64,000 nucleotides of DNA from Streptomyces sp. NBC_00286 (lineage in GTDB: Bacteria; Actinomycetota; Actinomycetes; Streptomycetales; Streptomycetaceae). The position numbers were made by a program, and so were the translations under genes. Below are positions 63,747-64,000 of this stretch, piece by piece. Where the stretch lies: NCBI RefSeq assembly GCF_036173125.1, contig NZ_CP108054.1, positions 7,283,001-7,347,000 on the forward strand, written 5' to 3'. How positions within the stretch are numbered: position 1 is the first letter of the stretch; every line of letters begins with the position of its first letter. The notes beneath the pieces were generated by a model. That model was not told the origin of the DNA. It made no database searches and saw only the letters and a program-made list of their open reading frames with translations.

Positions 63747-64000
63747 ATGCGTCATTTCGGGCACATCGCTCCGGAGGTGCGGCAGCGCCTCTTCCATCAG
63801 GAACCCCGCGTCTTCACCGCGGAATCCCCGGCTCGGATGCTCTCCGTGGCCCTCGGCGCCACGCTGTACAGTCCCGCGACCAGACCGAGGCTGGCCGAGG
63901 ACATCGTGAAGCAGATCGGGCGCGGTGTGGTCTCGATGGTGCTGTGCCTGGAGGACTCCATAGACGACGCCGAGGTCGCGGGCGCCGAGGAGAACCTGGT
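63747..64000 (+). CDS. Ter-associated HpcH/HpaI-like C-C bond lyase (partial, 5' end)
   Basis: 84 residues are present from ATG 63747 (GGGGGAG upstream), then the window ends. The sequence MRHFGHIAPEVRQRLFHQEP then 'LSVALGATLYSPATRPRLAEDIVKQ' and 'VSMVLCLEDSIDDAEVAGAEENL' matches the TIM-barrel citrate-lyase-like protein that accompanies Ter genes in a predicted nucleoside or metabolite biosynthetic operon. The acidic CLEDSIDDAEV segment is the expected metal region. The rest of the operon (often an ATP-grasp protein and a phosphoribosyltransferase) would lie beyond the window. Confidence 0.82.
   Translation, partial: MRHFGHIAPEVRQRLFHQEPRVFTAESPARMLSVALGATLYSPATRPRLAEDIVKQIGRGVVSMVLCLEDSIDDAEVAGAEENL

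Overview
This 64 kb window is high-GC actinobacterial chromosome, almost certainly Streptomyces. The evidence is the strong third-position GC bias, frequent GTG starts, TTA leucine codons confined to a few genes, a fasR-fabD-fabH-acpP-fabF block, multiple TerD paralogues, and dispersed Streptomyces-type intergenic repeats. I see no rRNA, tRNA, CRISPR array, complete insertion sequence or prophage. Most of the window looks like core chromosome; 19.4-26.9 kb has an accessory character.

Layout. (1) 0-6.5 kb: the end of an oxidoreductase, then a LacI-type regulator with a lac-operator-like palindrome and a four-gene pentose/galactofuranose-type sugar ABC importer (binding lipoprotein, double ATPase, two permeases). 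(2) 6.5-18.4 kb: a PAS-GAF-PP2C-HATPase regulator with two TTA codons, a 1,729-residue secreted protein carrying two GH43 catalytic modules, a serine hydrolase/esterase and a secreted M14 carboxypeptidase. The GH43 gene and the ABC operon share a 15-base upstream motif, suggesting that polymer breakdown and sugar import are co-regulated. (3) 18.5-26.9 kb: a hypothetical protein, two overlapping small genes divergent from a frameshifted XRE regulator, and an RHS/YD-repeat locus with a divergent C-terminal tip, a small membrane gene, an orphan RHS fragment and a TTA-containing membrane gene. (4) 27-34.4 kb: an EI24 membrane protein, an exported pyroglutamyl-peptidase-like protein with Ser in place of the catalytic Cys, a TetR regulator, a GH3 glycosidase with a PA14 domain, an SGNH lipoprotein and a DUF3145 protein.

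(5) 34.4-39.4 kb: the type II fatty acid synthase genes fabD-fabH-acpP-fabF behind their activator fasR. (6) 39.5-45.6 kb: a pirin, an MMPL exporter, a serine hydrolase, a GNAT, and a MerR regulator plus aldo-keto reductase operon driven by an apparently leaderless promoter with a 19-bp spacer. (7) 45.7-53.2 kb: a NarL-type two-component system, a 14-copy 15-bp minisatellite, a DUF4429/SHOCT protein, a DUF1023 hydrolase, and a TetR regulator divergent from a DHA2-type MFS exporter. (8) 53.4-64 kb: a DUF4190 membrane protein, a K+-channel-like protein, aceE, DUF3052, an AhpE-type peroxiredoxin, and a tellurium-resistance/stress cluster (two TerD, a DUF475/TerC-like membrane protein, a TerA-like protein, a TerD with Tyr-Gly-Tyr-Pro repeats and the start of a Ter-associated C-C bond lyase).

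The most promising spots for undescribed biology are the RHS locus with its tip, putative immunity gene and orphan fragment; the Cys-to-Ser pyroglutamyl-peptidase-like exported protein; the two-GH43 secreted enzyme and its shared promoter motif; and the mobile palindromic repeats, one of which is translated in frame inside the M14 peptidase.
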